Origin: Fistulifera solaris
Taxonomy: Eukaryota > Bacillariophyta > Bacillariophyceae > Naviculales > Stauroneidaceae
Direction: 5' to 3'
DNA: 64,000 bases
NCBI GenBank assembly: GCA_030295235.1
Contig: AP026133.1
Location: forward strand, 434,001 to 498,000
Part shown: piece after piece, positions 1-12,233 of the stretch
Position numbering within the stretch: position 1 is the first letter of the stretch
How the letters are laid out: each line of letters opens with the position of its first letter
Position numbers and translations under genes: made by a program
Notes under the pieces: model-generated
What the model saw: only the letters and a program-made list of their open reading frames with translations
Database searches by the model: none
Told to the model about the DNA's origin: nothing

Positions 1-1164
1 ATTACCAAGAGCTATTTTCATCGTTGCTTGGATGCATGGGTGCATTCCAAAGACAAAATGGCCGGCGAGAGAGCCGAAATTCTTCTCTTAAAGATGCAAG
101 ACGCGAACAACGACAGAGGGCTGGAAGGTGGTGGGCCTTGTATACAGAGCTGGTTTAAAGTTGTTTGTGCTTGGACGAACAGCAATAAGTCACGAAGAGA
201 TGCAGCACCACGGGCTCAAAGAATTTTGGAACTGATCGTTCAGAATGACGAGTTTGACTGGAGCCATAGAGAGAATGCAAAGTGGATTGTTGAAACGTAC
301 TTGCAAGTGATGAGAGCGTGGTCGTTTCACGGAGGCAACGTTGGTTTCGAAAGAGTTGGAGCTTTAGTCGAAGAGTTGTTCAATAGGCTCAAAGCTGAGG
401 ACGACGTAACCAATCTCACGGAGAACGTAGCAAATCGGATTTTTCTGCATTGGGTGACTTCTTTGGTGAAGTCTGATTTAGAGGATCTTGCCAATCAACT
501 GAAAATATTATTTCGAGCAATTGTAGATCGCAATATGAATGTAGACTGGAACACTGCCAATTTCAATCTGGTCTTAAACGTTTACGCGAAAGCACGAGAT
601 GGCCCAGAAGCGGAGAATATATTAAAGAAAATGCTTCAACTAGCTTTGGATGGAAAGGATGATTGCCTCCCGAACACACAGAGCTTCAACTCAGTGATAC
701 TCGCTTGGAGTAAATCTGATGACCGGACTTTGGCTTGTACTCGTGCAGAAGAAATATTTATTTTGATGAAACGCATTGAAGGGGTCACACCCAATGTTGC
801 AACATATAATGCTTTGTTATCGGCGATGGGTGGGTCAGGGGACGTGGAAACCGCCACGCGAGGAGATAGATACTTCAAAGAACTCCAACGCATTTATGCA
901 GATACGAGAAATCCCTCTTTTCGACCGAACAACATCACTTACACAAAAGCTATTTCACTGTGGTCCAATGTTACCAGTCCCGAAGCCTTAGAGCGTTCCG
1001 ATGCTTTACTTCAAGATATGCTTGCTCCAGGAACGACGGATGATGACTTGAGGCCCACTATTGCCACATACAAAGCTTTTCAATCAATTCTGGCGAGCAG
1101 CGACGCGCCAGACAAACACGAAAGGATACAATATGTACAAGAAGCCATGAAGAAATTACGCTAG
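1..1164 (+). CDS. Pentatricopeptide repeat (PPR) protein, 3' part
   Basis: The frame is open from the first base of the window to a TAG stop at 1162-1164, so this is the C-terminal part (about 387 codons) of a longer protein. It contains helix-pair repeats of PPR type, for example around 547-650 (TANFNLVLNVYAKARDGPEA), 670-780 (TQSFNSVILAWSK) and 785-900 (PNVATYNALLSAM). PPR proteins bind single-stranded organellar RNA and act in its processing, editing or translation. The targeting peptide would lie outside the window, so plastid and mitochondrion cannot be told apart. It converges on the PDH-E2 gene with about 136 bp between the stops. The PPR family is well supported; the RNA target is unknown. 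Confidence 0.8.
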   Translation: MTKSYFHRCLDAWVHSKDKMAGERAEILLLKMQDANNDRGLEGGGPCIQSWFKVVCAWTNSNKSRRDAAPRAQRILELIVQNDEFDWSHRENAKWIVETYLQVMRAWSFHGGNVGFERVGALVEELFNRLKAEDDVTNLTENVANRIFLHWVTSLVKSDLEDLANQLKILFRAIVDRNMNVDWNTANFNLVLNVYAKARDGPEAENILKKMLQLALDGKDDCLPNTQSFNSVILAWSKSDDRTLACTRAEEIFILMKRIEGVTPNVATYNALLSAMGGSGDVETATRGDRYFKELQRIYADTRNPSFRPNNITYTKAISLWSNVTSPEALERSDALLQDMLAPGTTDDDLRPTIATYKAFQSILASSDAPDKHERIQYVQEAMKKLR

Positions 1165-1300
1165 TTTTCAACTTCGCCCTTTTCAGGCTTAGCACTGGAA
1201 AGACGAATCGTTGTTGCAGCACCTTCAAGCAATAACACTCCACTATAATAGAAAGATAGCTTGTTGAATTGAAAATTTTAGATATAGAATTCTGCTGGCA

Positions 1301-3284
1301 TTACTGTGTCAATCGATTGACATTGTTCTCCATAATGTTGGCGAGTTCCTTCAAGAACAGCGCAGCATCCGAACCGTAAATTTGACGGTGGTCACAAGTG
1401 AGAGTAACGGTCATTTGCTTGACTTTCTTCATGCCCAGCACTGCTTGTTTGCATGGAACAATAACTTCACGAGTGGCTCCGATGGCCAAGATACCACCAG
1501 TTCCGTTAGGCAAAATCGAACCAAACTGGGTGACACCGAACATTCCCATATTCGAAATGGAGAAGGTTCCTGATTGGTATTCGTCAGGCTTCAATCCACC
1601 TTTTCGGGCCTTCTCGACCAACTCCTTCCAGTTCTCCGCCAAGTCTTCTACACTGCGCTCGTTCGCGAATTTCAGGCAAGGTGTGATAAGGCCACCTTCA
1701 ATTGCGACAGCCATGGCAATGTTGATATCCTTCTTGTATACAATGGTTCCGCCGTTTTCAGGGGAGAAGGAACTGTTGATGATAGGATACTTTTCGATGG
1801 CAAGAGCAACAGCCTTGGCAAGAAGAGCGGATACGCTGATACCCTTACCCTTGACATTCTGGTAAAGCGCGTCAAAGTTGTCCATCTCAATATCACGTGA
1901 TACTTGGAAGCCAGGAGTACTCATAGTGGCCATCATGTTGTTGCTGACGGCCTTTTGCATGCCCGTCATGGCTACCGGTCCGGAAGGCATCTCAACTACA
2001 GCAGCACCAGGTCGCACAACTTTTTTACGTTCCGGCTCTTTTGTCCAGTCGCAATGAGTACATCATCCGCTGTGACGCGACCAAATTCACCTGTTCCCTT
2101 GATCGTCGCCAAATCCAATTTGGCCTTCTTGGCCAAGGCCCGCGCCGTCGGTGTGGCCGCAACGACACCGGCAGCCGGGGTCCACGAAGGCTTGGAGGAA
2201 GCAGAAGCCGCGGGCTTCTTGACCTTGGCTTCACCCGACGCCACAGCTTCGACATCTGCCGCAGTGATACGGCCTTCCGGTCCCGTACCCGTCACTAAAG
2301 AAATATCTACACCCAGCTCCTTGGCACGGTTGCGGGCCAAGGGCGACGCAAAGAGACGCTCCCCGTCTGCTTTAGCCGGAGTGGCCGCAGCCGGTGCGGC
2401 TTTGGGAGCAGCAGCGGCCACTGGGGCAGCTGCAGCGGGCGCGGCGGCGGCCGGCGGAGCTGCTCCCGAAAGAGTAGCAGCATATGCTTGCAGAGCGGGA
2501 ATGTCACTCTCGTTTTCCGCAATCAAGGCCACCGGGGCTCCGACGGCACCACTTTCACCTTCCTGGGTGATAATGGCAGCCAAGAAACCATCTTCAAATG
2601 CTTCAACATCCATATCAGCTTTATCGGATTCGACGACCATGATGGCTTCTCCGGCAGAAATGGCATCACCTTCTGATTTGAGCCATGATACCACTTTACC
2701 TTCCTTCATGGTGGAAGACAAGGCGGGCATATCAATCTTGCTAAAAGGCACCTCGGGAGCTGTACAACAAAAGGAGTGAGACCAAAATTGCCGCCCAACA
2801 TCAAATATTCGTTGTATCAACAACACTTACCAGCAGCAGCAGTCGTTGCCGGAGCCGCCGCGGGAGGAGCCGCCGCCGAAGTCGCATCTCCACCACTTCC
2901 TCCGGCATTGAATTCTGCCAATACAGCTTCTACTTCACTCGAATCGGCCGCAATCAAAGCCACAGCTTCACCGACAGGAGCCATTTCACCCTCTTGTACG
3001 ATAATTTTGGCAATGATTCCGTCCTCAAACGCTTCGACATCCATATCGGCCTTATCGGATTCGACCACCATAATTGCTTCACCCGCCTCAATTTCGTCTC
3101 CTTCATTCTTAAGCCACGACACGACTTTTCCTTCTTTCATAGTCGACGATAAAGCCGGCATTGTAATCTTAGTACCAGCAAACAACTGCGTGATCTTGAT
3201 CCGCGACGGCTTGACCGCCGGGGCAAACGCCTGGCTGCTGGATAAAAGAGCCAATGCGGCTACAGACGCTGTTAAGAATTTCAT
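1301..3284 (-). CDS. Plastid pyruvate dehydrogenase E2, dihydrolipoamide acetyltransferase (one frameshift)
   Basis: E2 transfers acetyl groups from pyruvate to CoA and so supplies plastid fatty-acid synthesis. ATG at 3284 starts a signal peptide ending in SSSQAFAP (residues 15-22), the diatom plastid motif. Exon 1 (3284-2831) has lipoyl domain 1, with the lipoyl lysine in ESDKADMDVE near residue 78. A 71-bp GT-AG intron (2830-2760) follows. Exon 2 (2759-1301) has a second, near-identical lipoyl domain, an Ala/Pro linker, two peripheral subunit-binding domains (LFASPLARNRAKELGVDIS and TPTARALAKKAKLDLATI) and the catalytic domain with its DHR...GSDAA motif. The frame slips by one in the T run at 2039-2042 (AAAA on the coding strand); one added base gives 637 codons and joins conserved sequence on both sides. 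A single E2 often has only one subunit-binding domain, so two is unusual. The gene is divergent from FabZ. Confidence 0.92.
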
Positions 3285-3725
3285 GTTGTTGCCTATTTGC
3301 TGGATAATTCTAAAATGCAATGGTTCGGTCTTTTGTTTGGTCTCCCGAAATTCGAATGCTCGACGTCTGCAGTCTGCACAATTCAGATTTCGTCGATGTT
3401 TCCTTCACATCATTCCGTTTGCCATCAACGTCACTGACGTACGGTTGAAACGGGACAAAACCAATCACGAATGTGGGGAGGACATTCTTGCATTTTGATT
3501 GGCTTGTTTATGCCGCCCCGCGCCCGAAAACGTCACAGCATGAAACATCCGTTGCCAACATGCCGATCCGCTCGACAAATAATGATGTCGCACAGTTGCG
3601 TCTCGAAAAACCTCACCGCGAAAACGAGACGATCCACATATTACCAGTATCGATCCCTTTTTCATCGAACGACAATCAGTTATTATCAAACATCACATCC
3701 ACAATAACAGTCAAAACAAAACGCA
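3285..3725. promoter_or_regulatory. Shared divergent promoter of PDH-E2 and FabZ with TGACGT/ACGTCA elements
   Basis: This 441-bp stretch separates the two ATG codons of oppositely transcribed plastid lipid genes. It holds ACGTCA at 3428-3433, TGACGT at 3435-3440 (one base apart, forming an inverted pair) and ACGTCA at 3530-3535. TGACGT is the core of bZIP/CRE sites. The same core is described as a CO2/cAMP-responsive element in a diatom carbonic anhydrase promoter. Co-regulation of the two genes is an inference from shared spacing and motifs. Confidence 0.5.
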
Positions 3726-4379
3726 ATGAAACTGTTGTTGAGCTTACTCTTGACTGCCTCTTCGGCCATGGCCTTCATGCCCCGAATGACATCCGTTTCG
3801 TCGTCGTCGTCGTCGACGCAACTCGCCGAGTCGTTTACGGGTGCCAAAGATATTTCCGCTCTCACCAAGGACTTGAAAACTGTCTTTACGACCGAACAAA
3901 TCGATGAAATCTTACCGCATCGTTACCCTTTTGCATTGGTTGACAAAGTCATTGAATATGAAGCCGGAAAGCGAGCGGTGGGAGTCAAGTGTGTCACCAA
4001 GGTCGGTATCCCGGAACCCTGCCCTGTCCTTCGGCGCTCGTGTCACTCACAGTTCCTTTCCAGAACGAAGAATTCTTCAATGGTCATTTCCCCAGTCGCC
4101 CCATTATGCCGGGTGTCATGCAAGTCGAAGCATTGGCTCAATTGGCCGGTATTGTGTGTCTCCAAATGGAGGGGGCCGCACCGGGTGCCGTCTTCTTTTG
4201 CCGGTGTGGATGGTGTTAAATGGAAGAAACCCGTCGTTCCTGGAGATACATTGGTCATGGAAGTAGAAATTAAAAAGTGGAATGCGAAATTCGGTCTCGC
4301 CAAAGCGACCGGTAAAGCTTATGTGGATGGTGGTCTCGTCGTGGAAGTCGATGAAATGACCTTTGCGTTGGCCAAGTAA
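3726..4379 (+). CDS. fabZ: Plastid 3-hydroxyacyl-ACP dehydratase FabZ (one frameshift)
   Basis: FabZ dehydrates 3-hydroxyacyl-ACP in type II fatty-acid synthesis. The ATG at 3726 begins a signal peptide whose cleavage region SSAMAFMP resembles the plastid A|F-x-P motif. Exon 1 (3726-4001) includes [14 protein letters not shown], holding the first family motif. A 62-bp intron (4002-4063, GT-AG) is followed by [18 protein letters not shown] and [11 protein letters not shown], the hot-dog helix with the catalytic His and Glu. The frame slips at the T run 4196-4199. Removing one base leads into [17 protein letters not shown] and gives 196 codons, the expected size for FabZ plus a transit peptide. 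The product probably works in the plastid stroma downstream of the divergently transcribed PDH-E2. Confidence 0.9.
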   Translation: MKLLLSLLLTASSAMAFMPRMTSVSSSSSSTQLAESFTGAKDISALTKDLKTVFTTEQIDEILPHRYPFALVDKVIEYEAGKRAVGVKCVTKVGIPEPCPVLRRSCHSQFLSRTKNSSMVISPVAPLCRVSCKSKHWLNWPVLCVSKWRGPHRVPSSFAGVDGVKWKKPVVPGDTLVMEVEIKKWNAKFGLAKATGKAYVDGGLVVEVDEMTFALAK

Positions 4380-4656
4380 GAAACAGTATAATAAACCAAC
4401 AGGATTGCGCTTCGAACGATCGAATCTTTTCGAATCGCGCCGCTAGTCAACTACAACTTATTTTAGCTTTTCTGCGACTTTCGTCTCTTTCTTTTAAATG
4501 CTGTCTAGATGACATACAAAGTACGCAACCAGCTTCGTTCGTCGATTTTCTCTTACTTCATGTATTCCAACAAAACGCAATGTGCATCGGCTTGGCAAAA
4601 TAAAGAGCGGCAAGAAATACGAAATACTATCTATTAATTCTTTTGATCATAATCGT

Positions 4657-6462
<1,806 letters not shown>

Positions 6463-7001
6463 GGTTGTTGTTTTCTTCTATGAAAGTCTGCTGGAATGAT
6501 ATGTTATGTCGGTGAACGACAGAAACGATTGCGACGAGGTGGAAGGAGAAGAATTATCGCGTGACGACGACTTGCTTGAGGAAAAAACATCGGAGCACCA
6601 CGAATTTTGAATGATCGGCAACCGCTCGTCGTAATGTCTGTCCGTGCTGCGTCTCTTGGATCCATCACCACGTTGCACTTGCAGAAAAGGATTTCGGTAC
6701 GGTGTACGGTACCGGTACCGGTACCGGTACCGGTACCTGGTATAACCTTACCTGGTACATTTTATTTTCGTACTGGCAGTCAAGCGGTACTTGTATTTAG
6801 GATCTCAGTCCTGCAGTCGACAGGCCAGCCTCTGCGACACGACAAACGAGAAACATCCACGTGTGAAAAAATAAATGCTAGGACGACGAACGTCCAAATC
6901 ACTTTTCATTTCTCACATCTCGCAGCATTGCCCTCGTTTCATCAACTGGCCTTTCCGCATTCCGGTAAATATAGTTGATCAACTCATTCACAACAATCGG
7001 T
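6463..7001. promoter_or_regulatory. Divergent intergenic region between KARI and the Got1-like gene
   Basis: No coding sequence is supported in these 539 bp. The region holds both 5' flanks and, near its middle, a perfect array of five GGTACC hexamers (listed separately). A further GGTAC-rich stretch (TACCTGGTAC) follows it at 6750-6759. Confidence 0.4.
6708..6737. repeat. Five tandem GGTACC palindromes
   Basis: The hexamer GGTACC occurs five times without interruption. Related GTAC-rich tracts lie 5' of the PET100-like gene (37803-37814) and the mitochondrial carrier (40521-40568), which suggests either a promoter element or a locally expanding microsatellite. Confidence 0.9.
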
Positions 7002-7834
7002 ATGAAAAAACTCAAAGTCCGTAGTCATCCGAGCTTCTCGGCACAGCGCGGACTATTCCTTTCGATGCTCGTACTTTCGTCCGTTTCCGCTCGCGACTTG
7101 AAAAAGTACGGTCCCTGGAACATGCCTTCATCGGTTGTATCACAAGGTCACTCATTCCTGAGTGAATGTGAGTCTCTCGCTGCTTTCTTCTGGAAGGTGA
7201 GGGGAGGTGCGGAACAGGATTACTACTACGACGATCGACGAGGTCGATACTATGACGATGACGACGAACAAGACGACTATTATGATGATTACCAGAAGAA
7301 AAGCAGTCAACGTCGTAAAGGACCCGCTTTTTTATCGAATATGCCCTCCGTCATCAAAAATGGTGATCGACGGATCGGTTTCGGTTTGTTGGGGTCGGGC
7401 AGCATCATCACGATGCTAGGGATTAGTCTCTTTTCAATAAGACATTGATGCGATTGGGGAATTTACTGTTTATTGCCGGAGTCCCCATGACACTCGGTCC
7501 CAGTCGCACACTGGGATATTTTGTAAAACCGGAAAAATTTCGAGCAACTGGTTGTCTCGCACTGGGGATCTTTCTTGTATTTATTGGGATGCCCGTTTTT
7601 GGAATTATCTTGGAAGCCTTTGGAATCCTGAATCTCTTTGGTAATTTGTTTCCCTTTGTGTGGGCGGTGGCGAAGAATATGCCGGGGATTGGTCCTCTAC
7701 TCAGCGGAGGTAACAATCGGAGACGTCGCGAGCCAAGGAGAGACGATTACTCTTATGAAGATGATTATGGCCGTGATGAGCACCCTTATTACGGAGATAG
7801 TCGGCCACCATCACGCGACAATCGTTACTACTAG
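7002..7834 (+). CDS. Got1/Sft2-type membrane protein with N-terminal acidic extension (one frameshift)
   Basis: The C-terminal half matches the Got1 family: RIGFGLLGSGSIITMLGISL, then NKTLMRLGNLLFIAGVPMTL, GCLALGIFLVFIGMPVFGII and NLFGNLFPFVWAVA, which make four hydrophobic segments. Got1 proteins act in ER-Golgi vesicle traffic. The frame slips in the T run 7431-7434, inside the first transmembrane segment; one added base gives 277 codons. The start at 7002 is the first ATG in the frame and opens a signal-peptide-like stretch (FLSMLVLSSVSA). It is followed by a Tyr/Asp-rich acidic region (about residues 68-95) that typical short Got1 proteins lack. The C-terminus is also charged and Tyr-rich. 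Family call is good; the role of the extension is unknown. Confidence 0.75.
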
Positions 7835-8261
7835 AGAAATATGCCATTGCCTTCTTTGCTAGCTAATAAGCTTGTCTTCATTGCTGTTTCGTTGTTGACG
7901 TGCCCGACATAGTACTTTGATGTGTAAGTAATGATTGATTAGCTTCCTTCTGTAGTTGTTGATGATGTCGTTAGAGCGATGAAATTTCCTCCCAGCATGA
8001 TGGAAACTCGAATAATAAGAATTGCAACGTGTCGTTGACCTCCGACTCGATTTCAGTTATGAGTCATGAGTCGCGAACGACAAAACGGAGGAATTGGAGC
8101 CACGAATTATTTGCTGATATCGACGAATGCAGCAAAAAAAATTCCGCACACTTGATATTGTGGCTGTTCGGCTTGTTCTTCATGCTATCCATCATACAAT
8201 AAAACCATCACTACAGATTGATTTTAGACGAGACTTTGCTTTCGTTGATACACGTTAAGAA
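7835..8261. other. Intergenic, no gene seen
   Basis: No supported coding sequence. A TGACGT core lies at 7896-7901. A copy of the dispersed ACT..ATTTCAGT motif, with overlapping TGAGTCATGA, lies at 8043-8071. The 3' part should contain the promoter of the radical SAM gene. Confidence 0.4.
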
Positions 8262-9983
8262 ATGGAACCCCGTCGACCAAAACGAACACGAAAGCCCCCG
8301 AGTCCGAACTCGGTGCTCGATCGTCGGGCGTTTGTAAAAGCTTTAGATGATCGGGGCCTCGTGGTCAAAGCCGTGCACATTGATGCGTTCTATCAAGCGC
8401 TCCATCGACAACATTATCCCGACCTACCCGAATTTGTCAATCGCTACTACCAGCACGAAGAAGAAGCGAGTGAGAAACTGAAATCATCGGTGCCCGTGGC
8501 GCCTTTAAAAAATAAAATTTCCGGAAAGAAAAACAAAAATCGCGTACAGTTGCCACAAAAGTTCTTGGAGTTTGTGAAAGACCCTAACAATGGATTTGTT
8601 ACAGTTACTTCGACGGTAGCGTTGCAAAAACGTCGGGCGATCAAACGACGACGAAATTAGCCGTTCGACTCCACGATGGACAACTCGTCGAATCCGTACT
8701 GATGCGTTATGTGAATCAGGAAGGCAGTCGAGCGAGTTTGTGTGTTAGCTCGCAGTGTGGGTGTGCCATGGGATGTGTAAGTTTTTTATATTATGGGCTA
8801 GAGCTGTATCAAGGACGGATTGCAACCTAATCGATCCTCGTATCCTTTTGTTTCATTCAGACCTTCTGTGCTACAGGAACAATGGGTGTAAGTACTACCT
8901 TTTACGAATCCTGTATCAATTACTTGCGGAACCCATACTCTCATGTTTTTTTTAACCACAGCTATCTGGAAACTTGACGACGGGCGAAATATTGGAGCAG
9001 GTCGTTCATGCGGACCGCATTTTGGCAAACGAGTGGCAGGAACGTCAAAAGAAAACGTGCAGTCCAACAGCCGTGGCTGCAAGAATGAGTTGAAACTAGA
9101 TCTGGTACGCAACATTGTTTTCATGGGTATGGGAGAACCTTTGGACAATTACACCAATGTCGTGGAAGCGTGTCGTGCTTTGATTGATCGCAAGCGATGG
9201 AATTTGGCGCACGGTCGCGTCACTGTGTCTACCGTCGGCTTAGTTAAACAAATTCGTCGATTGACAGAGGAGTTGCCGGAAATTTCGCTGGCCTTATCAC
9301 TCCACGCCCCCAACCAGGAAATGCGCAGTGCCATTGTACCCACAGCCAAGAATTTTTACATTAACGATTTGATCGATGCACTCGATGGTCACATGATGGC
9401 ATATTTGAAGAAGCGGCATCCTGCTGGTACAGTATTTTCCGCGGAGCAGCGTATTCAGGAAAGTTCCCGTCGACGAGCCATGATCGAGTACGTCATGCTG
9501 GAAGGTGATACAAGTTCGTTGGAATGCGCACATCAGCTGGGAAAACTATGTGAGAATCGCCATTTAGTAGTGAATTTGATCCCATACAATCAGACTGATG
9601 TAAAGGATAAATTGCGATGTCCTTCGCCGGAACACATTGAAACCTTTCGCCGGATTGTGAGTTCGTATGGTGCTTTCTGTACCGTTCGTAGGACGATGGG
9701 GGCTGACATCGACAGTGCGTGTGGGCAACTCATCACATTGGAGGGGAGCGAGAAAGGCAAAGTTCGTGACATTGAAGATACAGTAAACCAAAAAACAGGT
9801 AGTTTGAAGCATGAATTGGCGAATAGTTCTCAGGTTCGAAGAAATCCTGTTCGTCAGTTAATCGAACCTCGTGTTCATGAAGTGGTGGTCAAGGATTTTG
9901 ACTGGGATCCTTGGGTGGGGCACCTTTTGCAGCCACCGGCATTGCTGCGTCTTGCTTTTTCGTCTCGACTTATTTGTTGTTGA
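8262..9983 (+). CDS. RlmN/Cfr-family radical SAM rRNA adenine methyltransferase (two frameshifts, microexon)
   Basis: RlmN methylates C2 of an rRNA adenine (and of some tRNAs) using a 4Fe-4S cluster and a methylated cysteine. Exon 1 (8262-8776) has a basic N-terminus, a family-typical N-terminal domain, then [13 protein letters not shown] with the first two cluster cysteines. Intron 1 is 8777-8860. Exon 2 is a 27-nt microexon (8861-8887) encoding TFCATGTMG with the third cluster cysteine. Intron 2 is 8888-8961. Exon 3 (8962-9983) has [11 protein letters not shown] and the methyl-carrying cysteine in DIDSACGQL. One base is missing in each of the A runs 8626-8630 and 9047-9050; adding both gives 521 codons. 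No clear organelle leader is visible. RlmN and Cfr cannot be separated by eye. Confidence 0.88.
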
Positions 9984-10731
9984 GGAACCGAAATAAATAA
10001 ATCATTAAGTGAAACATTTGTGGTTGAACCGGCGTTACGACGATAAAATCCCTGGACACTTGTTCTCTCCCAGGCAGAATACAGACTTTACTTTGTAGTA
10101 TTGTCGCAAAGCTACCACATACGACTCCATACGCCCAAGCTTCCATCCGTTGTGCACGAGTAACAAATGATATCTGGTATTTACCAATTGCATGATGCAA
10201 TTATCTTCATTTAGCACACTCACAATGCTCGCCTCGACAATTTTCGTCGAAATCCTTGCGGGTCGTCCTTTTCCACATTTTACTGTAGACTTTAGTGTAA
10301 GCGGAACGCCACCACGACTGCATTTCAGTCATGAATCTTATTTGGACCCTCCGAGAATTTCATTCCATACTCACTACCTTGCATCCGTTGTGCACGAGTG
10401 ATAAACCAAAATCAACTTTTTCAAGATGCATCTCGTTTTGGCACCACTTATACGATGCACACGATGAATCGTGAAGTCAAAACTTCTTGCGGATCGTTGT
10501 CGTTCCATCTTGCTGTGGAAACCACGACTGCATTTCAGTCATGAGTGATGAAGTTGGATGTTTTATTATGCCTATTTTCAATCCTATTTATTTTGTCGTT
10601 TGCTGTCCTCCTTCTCATGAAAAAAAGTCTTGATGCTAGAGCTCGGTAGTATTTCAACTTGAGGTGAACGCTTCTCGATAGCGAATGAGTTCGACGCCAT
10701 TTCGAAACGCTTCACGAAAGATGCTGATGCG
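9984..10731. other. Repeat-rich intergenic region
   Basis: No supported gene. It contains two diverged copies of a roughly 210-240 bp unit, described under the repeat entry at 10144-10544. Confidence 0.5.
10144..10544 (+). repeat. Diverged direct repeat, two units, each ending in a dispersed inverted motif
   Basis: CATCCGTTGTGCACGAGT occurs exactly at 10144-10161 and 10382-10399 (238 bp apart). About 150 bp after each copy comes an identical 24-bp block, at 10311-10334 and 10521-10544, that contains the inverted-repeat core ACTGCATTTCAGT followed by CATGA. Between the landmarks the units share short patches (CTTGCGG at 10256 and 10489) but are otherwise diverged. This is an old tandem duplication. 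Confidence 0.75.
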
Positions 10732-12004
10732 ATGAAGGGTCGTCGTCGCCAGAAGATCGTACGACGATGGGGCATTTTTCTGTGCCTAGGTTTGACCGTG
10801 ATCCTATCGCTGCGGCAATTTCGTGCATTTTCTTACATCAACACGGAGGGTAGTTCTCGACCAGCCGCTTCTCGGGTGTTCTATTTCCATCCGAATGTTG
10901 TGTCGTCTCACCGCCCAGTCGACCCATTGTCGGAACATTCCGTCATTTCCGAATACATCGACTTTATGTCATGGCATCCCTGGGAGCACGATAGATGTCA
11001 TTATCCTGTGGAGTGGCAACGTACGTTTCATCCTACTTGCAATATTCTGCACGAGCTGGAACACACTGGCGAGCTGGCGGGTTCGGGCTATTGGCGACAA
11101 GGATGGCTCATGGATAATATTACGGTTTTGAAACGAGGTACGTTTGCTTGTCTTTTGACTTATCTTTGGCGAGTCGGCCTATGGTTCTCAGCTCGGCTCT
11201 ATAGCACTATTGAATCCGCCTTCCTCCAACGCGTGGGATGAATTCGCTTGGGGCCTTTACAAGTCAAAGGTCGAAGGCATGTGTCTGAGTCGACTGAAAC
11301 ACACTTCCCACGTTTTGGATCTATACGCATCGTGTGCTACATCGACTTTAATGGAACGTGCGGCGGAGAATTTCGCCGATTGGCTGAATCGTACCGAATT
11401 GAATAGCTGGCAGAGATTGTCGTTGGGTCGAGATGTCGCCCGCTTGCTGTGGGACATTCATTCGATAGATGCACCCTATACAACCATCGCACACAACGAT
11501 TTTCGGGCTTCCAATTTATTAATAAAGAACAATACGGCGTATGCGGGAGATTTCAATCAAGCCATTTTGCTTCAATGGGATAGCCTTGCCAATGATACGT
11601 GTCGCTACAAGCGCCCGGTTGGCTTGAACAATTTTGCTCCGCCACCCGAGCGAAAAGCTTCTTACAAAAAATTTGTTGTTCCAGTCAAAATGGATATCTA
11701 CGAGTTAGGGAATATTCTCTATCAGATCTTAACTAGAAGCGAACCGCGACATGACTGGCAAGAAGACAGGGGCTATGTCGAAACCAATACTCGCCGATGC
11801 GTTGCAATGCCAAACGTCAATTCACTCGACTATCACAGCAAATTTCTCTACTATGCTACACTTGCTTGTCATGCTATGAAAGCCTTTCATCGTCCCTCTA
11901 GCTATTCTGTCTGGAAAGGATTGGAAGAGGGAATGGTGCGCACAAATTTGTCCGACGAAGCGATGAAACGATTGTTTGATCCGTCTTCGATGTCGTTGAA
12001 ATGA
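10732..12004 (+). CDS. Type II membrane-anchored protein-kinase-like protein
   Basis: The ATG at 10732 is followed by a basic stretch and one transmembrane segment (WGIFLCLGLTVILSL, about residues 13-28). This predicts a lumenal or extracellular catalytic domain. Exon 1 (10732-11137) ends after NITVLKR, possibly the beta-3 lysine. The intron is best read as 11138-11204, which keeps the frame and gives 401 codons; a better-looking acceptor at 11191 would break it. Exon 2 has HNDFRASNLL, which fits the HxDxxxxN catalytic loop, and GDFNQ in place of DFG. Resemblance is to secretory-pathway kinase-like proteins, but the substrate is not known, and the altered DFG leaves activity open. Confidence 0.6.
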
Positions 12005-12233
12005 TACTCTATGTTTTAAGTGTACTTTTGTCAGTACCGTACCGTTGGACTGAATAATCACAAAACGCAAATTGGACATCAGTCCTGTCGAGAGTCTTGT
12101 ACAAAACGTGGGCTCTTGTTTTGACGCTGAAAGTAAAGATGTCAAAAACTTTATTCGATGATCACTTTTCTCAGCTCGGCTGATCTGTAATGCACAAGAA
12201 ATAACAAGAAGTGCAGTTGCATTAGAAAGTAAC

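Noticed and set aside
2039-2042. Programmed frameshifting at CAAAAG/CTTTTG runs
   Set aside because: The shifts occur in both directions, at varied runs and in unrelated genes without a common downstream structure, so sequence error is simpler.
1904-2779. Long Ala/Ser-rich plus-strand open frame of 291 codons
   Set aside because: It is the antisense shadow of the Ala/Pro linker and domains of PDH-E2.
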